Origin: Metabacillus sp. KUDC1714
Lineage (GTDB): Bacteria; Bacillota; Bacilli; Bacillales; Bacillaceae
NCBI RefSeq assembly: GCF_014217835.1
Contig: NZ_CP055263.1
Coordinates: 2,297,501-2,361,500 of the forward strand
Length of the DNA stretch: 64,000 nucleotides
Direction: 5' to 3'
The notes under the pieces were generated by a model. The model was not told the origin of the DNA, ran no database searches, and saw nothing but the letters and a program-made list of their open reading frames with translations. The translations under genes were made by a program, and so were the position numbers. Of this stretch, positions 46,235 to 55,239 are shown in pieces; the stretch's first letter is position 1; each line of letters begins with the position of its first letter.

Positions 46235-46567
46235 TTAAAATGAATAAATATGTTCAATTAGCGTTTTTACAGTTTCCAATTCCATCCTTGAATCTGTACG
46301 ATCTTCTTCCTCAATTAGTATCCTTAATCTGCTAATAGTCTCATAAAGATCCTTATATTCAGCTTCCCCACCTACTAATTGTACTTTCCAAAGATTTTTA
46401 TCATAATAACTACTCAAATCATCCATTTGTTTTTTTGCAAGAACCCAATCCTCTTTATTTAAGGAGTGTTCCAAGTTAGCAATTTTTTCATTGAATTCAT
46501 CTTTGCCAAATTGATTTGTACTTACTAATAAGATAATGGCTATTAATAAAATCGGATACATTTTCAT
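46235..46567 (-). CDS. DUF4363 family protein
   Basis: The 110-aa protein has one N-terminal hydrophobic segment (about 3-20, MYPILLIAIILLVSTN), which may be a signal or an anchor. A helical domain follows with EHSLNKEDWVLAKKQMDDL and RLRILIEEEDRTDSRMELET, the DUF4363 pattern. Function is unknown. GGAGGCTG lies before the ATG on the minus strand. It is the last ordinary gene before the hydrogenase locus and points away from it. Confidence 0.75.
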   Translation of the reverse strand: MKMYPILLIAIILLVSTNQFGKDEFNEKIANLEHSLNKEDWVLAKKQMDDLSSYYDKNLWKVQLVGGEAEYKDLYETISRLRILIEEEDRTDSRMELETVKTLIEHIYSF

Positions 46568-46613
46568 ATCAGCCTCCTAAGTCATTCCTCTTTTAACGTA
46601 CCCCAAGCCTTCT

Positions 46614-46642
46614 TTTACCAAAAACTCGGTATGAAATAAAGT
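46614..46642 (+). promoter_or_regulatory. Candidate promoter of the hydrogenase locus
   Basis: TTTACC (46614-46619) and TAAAGT (46637-46642) are 17 bases apart, about 60 bases before hypA. I see no clear Fnr-type palindrome here. Confidence 0.35.
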
Positions 46643-46704
46643 GGTCTTTTTAATAAAGCTAAGCATAAACATTTAGGAGAGATAATAATAGAAGGGTGTT
46701 AAGG

Positions 46705-47061
46705 ATGCATGAGATGTCGCTTATGTCGGAAATTATTAACATAGTTTCAGAAGATGCTAGACTACATGGTTTTAACAAAGTGGATAAAATAGATGTGATT
46801 GTTGGTGATTTATCAAATGTACTGCCTGATGCTCTAGAGTTAGCATTTTTGCATTTTCGGAAACAAGGATTAGGCATTCTAGATGAAAATACGAAATTAC
46901 ATTTTATACGTGAAGTGGCGAAAGCAAAATGTCAAAGGTGTCTGTTAGAGTTTACCCCCGACTATAGAATAGCACTATGTCCCAAGTGTGGACTAGCAAA
47001 TTGTATACTCGTTTCCGGTGAAACCTTTAGGGTTGAATCATACGAAGGAAGTGATGAATAG
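46705..47061 (+). CDS. hypA: Hydrogenase nickel insertion protein HypA
   Basis: The 118-aa maturation factor delivers nickel to the large subunit together with HypB. The N-terminal Met-His-Glu (MHEMSLMSEI) binds nickel through His2. The zinc site is CQRC (76-79) plus CPKC (92-95). The ATG at 46705 restores this required N-terminus and has GAAGGGTG upstream; a GTG three codons earlier is less likely. It is the first gene of the locus, and the stop overlaps hypB. Confidence 0.93.
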   Translation: MHEMSLMSEIINIVSEDARLHGFNKVDKIDVIVGDLSNVLPDALELAFLHFRKQGLGILDENTKLHFIREVAKAKCQRCLLEFTPDYRIALCPKCGLANCILVSGETFRVESYEGSDE

Positions 47062-47720
47062 TGAAAATTAAGCTGCAAGAAGATGTGTTAAAAGATCAAA
47101 ACTTGGCTGCTGCATTCAATAGAGAAACCTTTAAAAAAACCCATACTCTTGTCATTAACTTAATGAGCTCTCCAGGAGCGGGTAAAACGACTTTACTTGA
47201 AGAAACAATGAAAGTGTTAAGGGATGAGTTTCATATGGCTGTGATTGAAGGTGATTTAGCAACGGATAGGGATGCAGAAAGATTACGTCTTCTAGGAATC
47301 AAAACGGTTCAAATCAATACGGTAGGAGGCTGTCACCTTGATGCAAGGATGATTGCAAAAACATTACCAGAATTTGACCTAGAATCGGTCGATATTCTTT
47401 TTATCGAGAATATTGGGAATTTAGTTTGCCCATCTGGTTACGATTTAGGACAAGATTATAAAGTGGTGGTTTTAAGTGTTCCTGAAGGAAATGATAAAAT
47501 CCCGAAATATCCTGTCATGTTTAGACGTACAGATGTAACCATCATTAATAAAATCGACCTCCTACCTTATGTATCTTTCAATTTAGAAGAAGCGATAAGA
47601 AATTTACAAGAAATTAATCCACAAGCGCAATTGAAAGCATTATCCGCCAAAACGGGTGAAGGGATGGAAGAATGGATCAATTGGATAAAGGATGCTTATC
47701 GTCAATGTACAAAGCGATAA
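47061..47720 (+). CDS. hypB: Hydrogenase nickel GTPase HypB
   Basis: A 219-aa SIMIBI-class GTPase. Walker A is SPGAGKTTLLEE near 37-48. The metal and dimer site is GGCHLDA with Cys91 and His92, switch II ENIGNLVCPS near 128, and the guanine motif NKIDLLPY near 160. The start has neither the His-rich stretch nor the CxxCGC motif of some HypB proteins, so it should not store nickel. The GTG start shares its first base with the hypA stop. It overlaps hypF by 16 bases. Confidence 0.94.
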   Translation: MKIKLQEDVLKDQNLAAAFNRETFKKTHTLVINLMSSPGAGKTTLLEETMKVLRDEFHMAVIEGDLATDRDAERLRLLGIKTVQINTVGGCHLDARMIAKTLPEFDLESVDILFIENIGNLVCPSGYDLGQDYKVVVLSVPEGNDKIPKYPVMFRRTDVTIINKIDLLPYVSFNLEEAIRNLQEINPQAQLKALSAKTGEGMEEWINWIKDAYRQCTKR

Positions 47721-49990
47721 AAGTAATCGTGAAAGGAAAGGTGCAGGGAGTTGGTTTTCGCCCATTTATCTACAATCTTTCAAAAAAATATCATCTCAAT
47801 GGATCAGTCCAAAATAATTTCGATAGGGTCGTCATCATTGCAGAAGGAGAAGAAAGGCTGGTAAAGAAAATGGTGGACGAAATCAAAAAGTCTCCGCCTA
47901 AATTGGCAAAAATTAATGAGATCAACATTCATCAAATTCCACTCGCTCATTATAAAGAATTTACGATTATTCCCAGCGTGAAAAACGGAAGGTCTATTCC
48001 CTGGATACCTGCGGATGCGGCGATTTGTGAAAAATGTTTGGAGGAAATGAACGACCCATATAATCGACGTTTTCACTATCCATTTATTAATTGCACTCAA
48101 TGCGGACCGCGCTATACGATTATCAGTCGTCTTCCATATGATCGTTCAAATACGACAATGAAGGAATTTCCTATGTGCCTTGATTGTGAAGTGGAGTATG
48201 AAGATCCATGGAATCGGCGGCACCATGCTCAGCCTATTTGTTGTTCAGATTGTGGACCAACACTTACGCTTTATAACCAAGGTGGGAAAACATTGGCTGA
48301 AAATCAATCAGCCATTACGCAAACGGTTGATCTAATCAAAAAAGGAAAGATTGTGGCCATTAAAGGAATAGGTGGCTTCCATTTAGCTTGTGATGCTTAT
48401 CAAGAGAAGGTAGTTGACCAATTAAGACTTAGAAAGAAACGACCACAGAAACCGTTGGCGATCATGGTTAAATCTATAGAGGTGGCAAGAAATCTTTGTT
48501 TTATTTCCAGCCAAGAAGAAAACCTCCTAACGAGCCCTGAAATGCCGATTGTTATTTTAAAAAGAAAAAGAGAGGGAGTAGTACCACCAAATATTTCTCC
48601 CGGTTTATCGACTATTGGGGTGATGCTGCCTTATACGCCTTTACATCATCTTTTATTTGAAAATCATAAATTAGAATGTATCGTGATGACGAGTGCTAAT
48701 CCTTCTGGTCTGCCCATGTTATATAGTGATGATCATTTAGAACACCTACAAAACATATGTGATAACATCTTAACTCATAACCGTAAAATTGATTTTCCCA
48801 TTGATGATTCCGTTGTTCAATGTGATGCAGAAAATGCGATATTTGTACGGCGTGCTAGAGGATTTGTTCCAGAGCCGCTTAAAACAACATCCAATGTAGA
48901 TCATATTATTGCATTAGGTGGAAACCAAAAGAATACATTTTCTGTTGGAAAACAGAATAACATTGTCATGAGTCCTCATGTAGGTAATTTAGAAAACGAA
49001 GAAATGATTGACTCTTTTGAAGAACAACTCCATCATTATAAAGAATTTCTAGGGGTTAAAGAAAAATATATGGCTATCGACAAGCACCCATTATACGCAT
49101 CCACTTCTATTGCAACAAAACTTAACCGTAAAATCATATCCATTCAACACCACCATGCACACCATGTATCTTGTATGGAAGATAACGGTCTTAACAAACC
49201 TTGTTTAGGGATTATATTAGATGGTACAGGATACGGAGAAGACGGAAATATTTGGGGATTTGAATTTCTATATGGAGATGCAAAATCTTTTGAACGACTG
49301 GCTCACTTGAAATCCACTCCTCTTCCAGGTGGAGAAAAAGCCGTGAAAGAACCGTGGAGAAATGCAGTTGGGATGCTGCTTTATTACTGGCCGCAAGAGG
49401 GAAAAGAATTATGTATGAAACTTTTTCCTGAGAGATTAAAAGAAATAAACATTATGGAACAAATGATAGTCCATCAGATGAATACGCCTATGGCTGGAAC
49501 ATGTGGCCGCTTATTTGATGCCATTAGTGCCATTCTCGGTATTTGTTCGATTTCAACGTATGAAGGAGAGGCAGCGATCAAATTATCTGATTATATGAAT
49601 AGAACCGAACTTGAAAGTACAGGGGAGATGTATTCATATCATTTAATAACACACACTCCAAACCAAATTCAACTTGACTTATCTCCTATGATTTATCAAA
49701 TCATTCAAGACAAATTTCAACAACAATCCATTACTACAATCATACAGAAATTTCATAACACATTGGTGTCTTGCTGTGTACAAATGGTTTTAAAAGTTGT
49801 GAAAAACAGACCTGATCTAAATAGAACGGTCGTACTGTCAGGAGGATCCTTCCAAAATGTTTTTCTTGCCAGAGAGATTCAAAAAGGTCTTGAGAAAGAA
49901 GGATTTAACGTCTATACACATAAACATGTCCCATGCCACGATGGAGGCTTATCATTAGGACAAATCATCATTGCTGCTCATCAGTTGTAA
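47705..49990 (+). CDS. hypF: Carbamoyltransferase HypF
   Basis: About 761 aa, making the carbamoyl group that becomes the CN ligands. An acylphosphatase domain (about 1-90) holds KVQGVGFRPFIYNL. Two zinc motifs follow (CEKC...CTQCGPR and CLDC...CSDCGP, about 108-185). A YrdC-like domain (about 200-380) has GIGGFHLACDA, KKRPQKPLAIM and MTSANPSG. The Kae1-like C-terminal domain has HHHAHHVSCMED near 480 and VVLSGGSFQNVFL near 705. The ATG at 47705 gives the standard MYKAIKV start; an upstream ATG at 47672 is open too. Confidence 0.94.
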   Translation: MYKAIKVIVKGKVQGVGFRPFIYNLSKKYHLNGSVQNNFDRVVIIAEGEERLVKKMVDEIKKSPPKLAKINEINIHQIPLAHYKEFTIIPSVKNGRSIPWIPADAAICEKCLEEMNDPYNRRFHYPFINCTQCGPRYTIISRLPYDRSNTTMKEFPMCLDCEVEYEDPWNRRHHAQPICCSDCGPTLTLYNQGGKTLAENQSAITQTVDLIKKGKIVAIKGIGGFHLACDAYQEKVVDQLRLRKKRPQKPLAIMVKSIEVARNLCFISSQEENLLTSPEMPIVILKRKREGVVPPNISPGLSTIGVMLPYTPLHHLLFENHKLECIVMTSANPSGLPMLYSDDHLEHLQNICDNILTHNRKIDFPIDDSVVQCDAENAIFVRRARGFVPEPLKTTSNVDHIIALGGNQKNTFSVGKQNNIVMSPHVGNLENEEMIDSFEEQLHHYKEFLGVKEKYMAIDKHPLYASTSIATKLNRKIISIQHHHAHHVSCMEDNGLNKPCLGIILDGTGYGEDGNIWGFEFLYGDAKSFERLAHLKSTPLPGGEKAVKEPWRNAVGMLLYYWPQEGKELCMKLFPERLKEINIMEQMIVHQMNTPMAGTCGRLFDAISAILGICSISTYEGEAAIKLSDYMNRTELESTGEMYSYHLITHTPNQIQLDLSPMIYQIIQDKFQQQSITTIIQKFHNTLVSCCVQMVLKVVKNRPDLNRTVVLSGGSFQNVFLAREIQKGLEKEGFNVYTHKHVPCHDGGLSLGQIIIAAHQL

Positions 49991-50023
49991 GATGACAAAA
50001 GAAAATGAAGGTGGTGAATTCAA

Positions 50024-50275
50024 TTGTGCTTAGGAGTACCCGCTAAAGTCATTGAAATAGAAGAGCAAAGAGCTCTAGTAGATGTGATGGGTTCGAGGAT
50101 GTATGTAGGGATCTTTTTTGTTCCAGAGGTTAGGATAGATGATTATGTTTTACTCCATGCTGGGCAGGCCATGACCATAGTGGATGAGGAATTTGCCAAG
50201 GAAAGTATAGAAGAATGGAGGAATGTGTTAGATGGTAAACATGGAACTTTTTTCGGAACCGACCTTAACTCGTGA
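50024..50275 (+). CDS. hypC: Hydrogenase assembly chaperone HypC
   Basis: The 83-aa chaperone carries the Fe(CN)2CO unit with HypD and docks to the large subunit precursor. It has the obligatory Met-Cys N-terminus MCLGVPAKVIEIE and the VDVMGS and YVLLHAGQAMTIVDEE strings. The TTG start at 50024 is supported by AAGGTGGTG 7 bases before it and by the need for Cys2. It overlaps hypD by 44 bases. Confidence 0.93.
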   Translation: MCLGVPAKVIEIEEQRALVDVMGSRMYVGIFFVPEVRIDDYVLLHAGQAMTIVDEEFAKESIEEWRNVLDGKHGTFFGTDLNS

Positions 50276-51338
50276 GTCAGTAGAGGCTGTTATCGATTTA
50301 GCGAAGAAATTTAAAAAAGAAAAAGGTAGAATCCCGGTATTTATGGAGGTATGTGGTTCACATACGATGGCCTTAGCCAAAACAGGAATAAAAACTAGAT
50401 TGAAAGATTATGTACACCTTATTGCTGGGCCGGGATGTCCTGTATGTGTCACAGATCAAAAGTCGATCGATGCGATGATTCAATTATCAGAAGAGTCTAA
50501 CACGATTCTTTGTACATTTGGCGATATGATGCGTGTTCCTGGTTCTAAATTTACCCTAATGAAAGCGAAAACAGATGGAAAGGATATCAGAGTCGTTTAC
50601 TCTCCGTTAGATAGTGTGAAAATAGCAGAAGAAAATCCAGATAAGGAAGTCATTTTTTTAGGAATTGGATTTGAAACAACGATTCCAATTCTCGCTCTTG
50701 CTGTTAGAGAGGCAACAAGAAAGGAGTTAAAGAATTATTCGATATGGATGACAACAAAATTGGTGGAACCTGTTTTAAGAGTCCTTCTTAGTTCAGGAGA
50801 TGTAAAACTTGATGGATTTCTTTTACCTGGTCAGGTTTCCATTGTTATAGGAAAACAGAGCTACCGTTATTTAGCGGAAGAATTTGATATTTCGGGGGTC
50901 ATTACTGGTTTTGAACCCGTTCAATTGCTCAGTGGGATTTATAAGCTGCTACATCTTCTGCTGGAAAAAAGGGTTAAGATCCTTAATGATTATACATATG
51001 TTGTAAGTGATGAAGGAAACGTAGTTGCTCAAAACTTAATAGAAGAATATTTAGAAACTCATGACGAGGCATGGAGGGGGATAGGTACCATCCCAAAAAG
51101 TGGATTAGTGCTTAAAGAACAATACGCGCTATACGATGCGAAAAAGAAGTTTAAAATTTCGATAGGGGAACCGAGAGTAACAAAATGCCGCTGTGGTGAA
51201 ATCGTTCGAGGATTAATTACACCAGAAGAGTGTGTGCTGTTTAATAAAGGTTGTACTCCCACCCACCCTATTGGTCCTTGTATGGTATCAACAGAAGGAA
51301 CCTGTGCGGCACATTATCATTTCATGAGGGAGGTGTAA
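50232..51338 (+). CDS. hypD: Hydrogenase iron-cofactor scaffold HypD
   Basis: The 368-aa [4Fe-4S] protein on which the Fe(CN)2CO group is built. The key Cys is in MEVCGSHTMAL near residue 41, GPGCPVCVTDQ lies near 69, and FLGIGFETTIP near 138. A C-terminal Cys set holds the cluster: CRCGEIV, CVLFNKGCTPTHPIGPCMVSTEGTC. The ATG at 50232 has GGAGG 10 bases upstream; ATG 50241 is an alternative. Confidence 0.93.
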   Translation: MVNMELFSEPTLTRESVEAVIDLAKKFKKEKGRIPVFMEVCGSHTMALAKTGIKTRLKDYVHLIAGPGCPVCVTDQKSIDAMIQLSEESNTILCTFGDMMRVPGSKFTLMKAKTDGKDIRVVYSPLDSVKIAEENPDKEVIFLGIGFETTIPILALAVREATRKELKNYSIWMTTKLVEPVLRVLLSSGDVKLDGFLLPGQVSIVIGKQSYRYLAEEFDISGVITGFEPVQLLSGIYKLLHLLLEKRVKILNDYTYVVSDEGNVVAQNLIEEYLETHDEAWRGIGTIPKSGLVLKEQYALYDAKKKFKISIGEPRVTKCRCGEIVRGLITPEECVLFNKGCTPTHPIGPCMVSTEGTCAAHYHFMREV

Positions 51339-51343
51339 CCTTG

Positions 51344-52351
51344 GTGCAGCGAATTAGTCTTGCTCATGGAGAAGGTGGAGAATTAACACACCAACTCATT
51401 CAAGACATCTTTATTCAATCATTTGGACATTCAGAGCAAACACAGTTTGATTCTGCCATTCTTGCCATTCCTTCACAAACAATCGCTGTAACAACAGATA
51501 GTTACGTGGTAAAACCTATTTTCTTTCCAGGTGGAAATATAGGGAAACTGGCGATCACAGGAACAGTGAACGATTTAGCTGTAAGTGGTGCTATTCCTCA
51601 CGTGATAACTTCCGGATTTATTATCGAAGAAGGGTTTCCAATAAAAAGTCTAAAAGAGATTGTCAACACGATGGCATGGGAAGCAGAAAGAGCCGGGGTA
51701 AACATCATCGCCGGTGATACAAAAGTAGTCGAAAAGGGGAGTGTGGATGGCCTATTTATTAATACGACAGGGATCGGTGTAATGCAAAAACAACATCGAT
51801 TGAAACCTGAAGCGATTCGAGAAGGAGATTCCGTAATCATTAGTGGAACAATCGGGGATCATGGGGTCGCAATTTTGAGTGCACGTAACGAGCTTGGGTT
51901 GCTAACAGATGTTAAGAGTGATTGTGCATCATTAAACCACCTGATACATGAACTCTTGGAGGAAATCAAAGGGATTCGGATCATGCGGGATCCGACAAGG
52001 GGTGGCTTAGCCACAGCACTAGTAGAACTATGTGAAGACTTTCGTATTACAGTTGAAGTAGATGAAGCTTCAGTTCCAGTACGTAAGGATGTTCAAGGTG
52101 CCTGTGATATTTTGGGTTATGATCCTCTTTATCTAGCAAATGAAGGGAAAGTAGTGATCATCGTGGATTCAAATGATAAACAAAAGGCGCTTGATATCTT
52201 GAAGAATCATGAGATGGGAAAGGATGCAAGTGTGATTGGTCAAATTACTTCCTGTCATATTCAATCAGGGAAATTACTTTTAAAAACAGCTGTTGGCACA
52301 ACAAGAAGACTTAATCGCCTGTCTGGCCAGCTTTTGCCTAGAATTTGTTAA
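51344..52351 (+). CDS. hypE: Carbamoyl dehydratase HypE
   Basis: The 335-aa PurM-like enzyme converts the carbamoyl group on its C-terminal Cys to a thiocyanate. It starts ISLAHGEGGELTHQLI, has TVNDLAVSGAIPHVIT and GDTKVVEKG, and ends with PRIC, the invariant C-terminal Cys. The GTG at 51344 (or TTG at 51341) follows GAGGGAGGTG at 51327-51336. A longer frame from 51251 lies within hypD and is not needed. It is the last of the six hyp genes. Confidence 0.93.
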   Translation: MQRISLAHGEGGELTHQLIQDIFIQSFGHSEQTQFDSAILAIPSQTIAVTTDSYVVKPIFFPGGNIGKLAITGTVNDLAVSGAIPHVITSGFIIEEGFPIKSLKEIVNTMAWEAERAGVNIIAGDTKVVEKGSVDGLFINTTGIGVMQKQHRLKPEAIREGDSVIISGTIGDHGVAILSARNELGLLTDVKSDCASLNHLIHELLEEIKGIRIMRDPTRGGLATALVELCEDFRITVEVDEASVPVRKDVQGACDILGYDPLYLANEGKVVIIVDSNDKQKALDILKNHEMGKDASVIGQITSCHIQSGKLLLKTAVGTTRRLNRLSGQLLPRIC

Positions 52352-52407
52352 ATCATTTTGATATGTAAGCATAGGATAGGAGGAAACCGCCTAAAGGGGA
52401 GAACATC

Positions 52408-52935
52408 ATGAATAACATCGAAATGATTAGAATGCAAATAAATTATCTTGTTACACAAGCCCGTCATGATATCTATACGTTATCTACATTGAGTGACACT
52501 TCCATGAAGCCGCAAATTCTTCAACGGTTATGGGATGCACTATCTACTATCCATTTTCTGAGTGATTGGCTGGCAAATCAAGCTAAGACTAGTTCTCATA
52601 ATTTATCTTCTCAACCATCTATTCCAGGTCTTTCAGGGGCATTATATCAGTCACAAATTCCTCCCATTACTCCTTTACCCACTCCACCTATATCACAGTC
52701 TAATCAACGTACGTTTACTATTGGAGAATTGGCCACATTTACTGGGAAAAATGGGAGGCCTGCTTATGTTGCGGTCAATGGCATTGTCTATGATGTGACT
52801 AACAACCGGGCCTGGGCTGCTGCTACCCACTTTGGCTTAATTGCAGGCAAAGATTATACGCAGGAATTTGCTTCTTGTCATGCTGGGCAACAATCAATCT
52901 TAGCTGCACTACCCGTTGTAGGGAGGTTGGTTTAA
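52408..52935 (+). CDS. Cytochrome b5-like domain protein of the hydrogenase locus
   Basis: A 175-aa soluble protein. Residues 1-58 form a helical N-terminal part (IEMIRMQINYLVTQARHDI) and 59-100 a Ser/Pro-rich linker. Residues 101-175 form a cytochrome b5-like haem or steroid binding domain: FTIGELATFTGKNGRPAYVAV, NGIVYDVTN, THFG and CHAGQQSILAALPVVG. His141 and His158 are placed to be the two haem ligands. No signal peptide or membrane helix is seen. Its stop overlaps the start of the small subunit gene (TAATG), and it follows hypE by 56 bases, so it is part of the enzyme operon. I infer an electron carrier or regulator; direct evidence is lacking. Confidence 0.8.
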   Translation: MNNIEMIRMQINYLVTQARHDIYTLSTLSDTSMKPQILQRLWDALSTIHFLSDWLANQAKTSSHNLSSQPSIPGLSGALYQSQIPPITPLPTPPISQSNQRTFTIGELATFTGKNGRPAYVAVNGIVYDVTNNRAWAAATHFGLIAGKDYTQEFASCHAGQQSILAALPVVGRLV

Positions 52936-53840
52936 TGGAAGGACAAATTTTGCCGCCAGAATCTTTAACAAATGAAGCCATTGCGGAAAGGTTAACAAGT
53001 ACGGCACTAAAGAGCCTTAAAAAGGGGACTATTAAGAAAAAAAACCTGATTTATTTAGAATTAAATGGTTGTTCCGGTAATATCATTTCCTTGTTAAACG
53101 GGCAGAATCCCGACTTTGAGTACACGTTAAATTCGATGGTTGATCTTAAGTTTTGCAATAGTTTAATGGCTGCTGAAGGAGAGCGGGCCATCGAGAAACT
53201 AATAAAGGCGATGGACGAAGAGTATATTTTAGCAGTTGAAGGAGCTGTGGCGTTAAAAAATAATGGTTTATACAATATTATCGGCAACTGGCAAGGAAAG
53301 CCTCTTACAGGCCTTCAAGCAGCACAGATGCTCGGAGAAAAGGCTTCACATATTTTTGCAGTGGGGGCTTGTGCCACACATGGAGGGGTATCAGCAGCAA
53401 AACCCAATCCATCCCAATCTGTTGGGCTGCAACAGGTCCTGCCAAACAAAAAGATGATTAAACTTCCCGGATGTCCTGTTCATCCAGACTGGTTTTTAGG
53501 GACATTAGCGCATCTTTTATTATATGGGGAGCCGGAAACAGATAACCTAGACCGGCCTTTAATGTTCTATAGCACGCTTATCCATGATCGTTGTCCAAGA
53601 AGGCCGTTTTTTGACCGTGGGATTTTTGCTGAAAAGTTAGGAGAAAAAACATGTCTATTCAAGCTTGGATGTCGAGGACCCGTGACGAGAGTAGATTGTC
53701 CAACAAGGCAATGGAATGGTCATGTGAATTGGCCGATAGGAGATAATACGCCATGCATTGGCTGTGCTCAGTTTGGTTTTCCAGATGCCATGGCGCCGTT
53801 CATTAGCTATGACACGACAAGGGTGGTGAAGAATGAGTAA
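52935..53840 (+). CDS. [NiFe]-hydrogenase small subunit, cytosolic
   Basis: The 301-aa electron-transfer subunit. Proximal cluster ligands are Cys46 (LNGCSGN), Cys146 (GACATHGG) and Cys180 (LPGCPVHPDW); the usual first Cys is Leu43. Distal cluster: His217 and Cys220 (IHDRCPRRPF), Cys240 and Cys246. Medial: Cys255, Cys274 and Cys277 (PCIGC). There is no RRxFxK Tat signal and no C-terminal membrane helix, so it should stay in the cytoplasm. CSGN and the following SLLNGQNP resemble cyanobacterial HupS and group 2a enzymes. GGGAGG precedes the ATG. Confidence 0.9.
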   Translation: MEGQILPPESLTNEAIAERLTSTALKSLKKGTIKKKNLIYLELNGCSGNIISLLNGQNPDFEYTLNSMVDLKFCNSLMAAEGERAIEKLIKAMDEEYILAVEGAVALKNNGLYNIIGNWQGKPLTGLQAAQMLGEKASHIFAVGACATHGGVSAAKPNPSQSVGLQQVLPNKKMIKLPGCPVHPDWFLGTLAHLLLYGEPETDNLDRPLMFYSTLIHDRCPRRPFFDRGIFAEKLGEKTCLFKLGCRGPVTRVDCPTRQWNGHVNWPIGDNTPCIGCAQFGFPDAMAPFISYDTTRVVKNE

Positions 53841-55239
53841 GAGAATCGTGATTAATCCGTTGACACGAATTAGCGGTTTTATGGAAATTGATGTGATGAT
53901 CGATCAGAATCAAGTCGTTGATGTCAAAACAAAAGGAAATTTATTTCGCGGCTTTGAGCAAATGTTAGTAGGCAGAAGTCCGTTCGATGCCGTTTATTTT
54001 ACTCAGCGAATATGCGGCATTTGCTCTGCAGCCCACTCCATGGCTTCATCCCGTGCTTTAGAAGATGCTTTAAACATTGAACCAATGGAACAAGGAAAAT
54101 ATTTACGAGATATCATCCATTGTTGTGAGTTTTTACAAAATCATATCCGCCATTTTTATCAATATACTGTTCCTGACTTTGTAAAGATTGAACAAAACTC
54201 TCTTTTCCAGTCCGACCATGACGACTTTCGATTACCCAAAAACATTAATGACCGGATCACACAGCATTATTTTGATTCCCTCAAGTTCAGTCGTTTAGCT
54301 CACGAGATGTTAGCTGTTTTAGGCGGGAAAGCTCCCCATAATCATGGGGTTTTTATTGGAGGGATAACCACACAGGCAACAGCAGAGAAAGTCGTTCATA
54401 TCGATTCTATTTTGGATAAAATATCCAAATTTATTGATGAAAAAATGATCCCGGATGTATATGACATTGCGCGCTTCTATGCAGACTATTTTCGCATGGG
54501 CGGAGGGTATGGCAACCTTTTAACCTACGGGGCTTTTAACCATTATAAGGAGTTAGGCACACTATATGTGGATTCGCTTGTATCCACAATGGAATCTGTT
54601 GAAGCATTTGATGAAAGTAAAATTCAAGAAAAAATAGATTACTCCTATTTCAACTCAATAAATAACAGCAATCAACCAAATGAGGCAGTGACAGAGCCGG
54701 ATATGGACAAAGAAAAAGCCTATTCCTGGGTGAAGGCACCAAGATATAAGGGTCTCCCTTTTGAGGTCGGGCCGTTGGCCAGGTTGATATTAAGTGGATC
54801 GTATAGCAACGGAATCTCCGCTATGGACCGAACGATTGCCAGAGCACTAGAAGCAAAGAAAATCTCAGAAATTATGAAAATATTACTTCAGCAAATCATT
54901 CCAGGAGTAGATGTGCAAAAAAAATATGAACTTCCAGAATTGGCATCTGGAAGGGGGTTAGTAGATACAACGAGAGGAGCACTAGGCCATTGGTTAAAGA
55001 TTCAAGATAAGAAAATCTCCTTCTATCAAATCATCACTCCTTCCACATGGGATTTTTCAACGAGGGATGATAATGGTTTTAGAGGTACGGCTGAAGAAGC
55101 CTTGGTCGGTACACATATTCAGAATCCAGATAAACCTGCAGAAATTGGCAGAATTCTTCGTTCCTTTGATCCGTGTATGTCATGTGCGACTCATGTATAT
55201 AGTCCAGGAAAACAAGTAAAAACGATAAAGGTGTTTTAA
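53833..55239 (+). CDS. [NiFe]-hydrogenase large subunit
   Basis: The 468-aa catalytic subunit. The N-terminal nickel motif is QRICGICSAAH with Cys61 and Cys64. The C-terminal motif is DPCMSCATH with Cys448, Cys451 and His454. Fourteen residues follow His454 and would be removed by the protease encoded next. Other family strings: NPLTRISGFMEI, NLFRGFEQMLVGR and GGKAPHNHGVFIGG. It is shorter than classical group 1 enzymes (about 550-600). The start overlaps the small subunit gene by 8 bases, so subunits are made together. Confidence 0.94.
   Translation: MSKRIVINPLTRISGFMEIDVMIDQNQVVDVKTKGNLFRGFEQMLVGRSPFDAVYFTQRICGICSAAHSMASSRALEDALNIEPMEQGKYLRDIIHCCEFLQNHIRHFYQYTVPDFVKIEQNSLFQSDHDDFRLPKNINDRITQHYFDSLKFSRLAHEMLAVLGGKAPHNHGVFIGGITTQATAEKVVHIDSILDKISKFIDEKMIPDVYDIARFYADYFRMGGGYGNLLTYGAFNHYKELGTLYVDSLVSTMESVEAFDESKIQEKIDYSYFNSINNSNQPNEAVTEPDMDKEKAYSWVKAPRYKGLPFEVGPLARLILSGSYSNGISAMDRTIARALEAKKISEIMKILLQQIIPGVDVQKKYELPELASGRGLVDTTRGALGHWLKIQDKKISFYQIITPSTWDFSTRDDNGFRGTAEEALVGTHIQNPDKPAEIGRILRSFDPCMSCATHVYSPGKQVKTIKVF

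Noticed and set aside
51251..51343. 31-residue N-terminal extension of HypE
   Set aside because: It overlaps hypD in another frame, and GAGGGAGGTG just before 51341-51344 marks the real start.
52875..52934. In-frame upstream extension that would lengthen the hydrogenase small subunit, perhaps as a signal peptide
   Set aside because: It overlaps the coding end of the b5-like gene in another frame, has no twin-arginine motif, and a strong ribosome site precedes the ATG at 52935.
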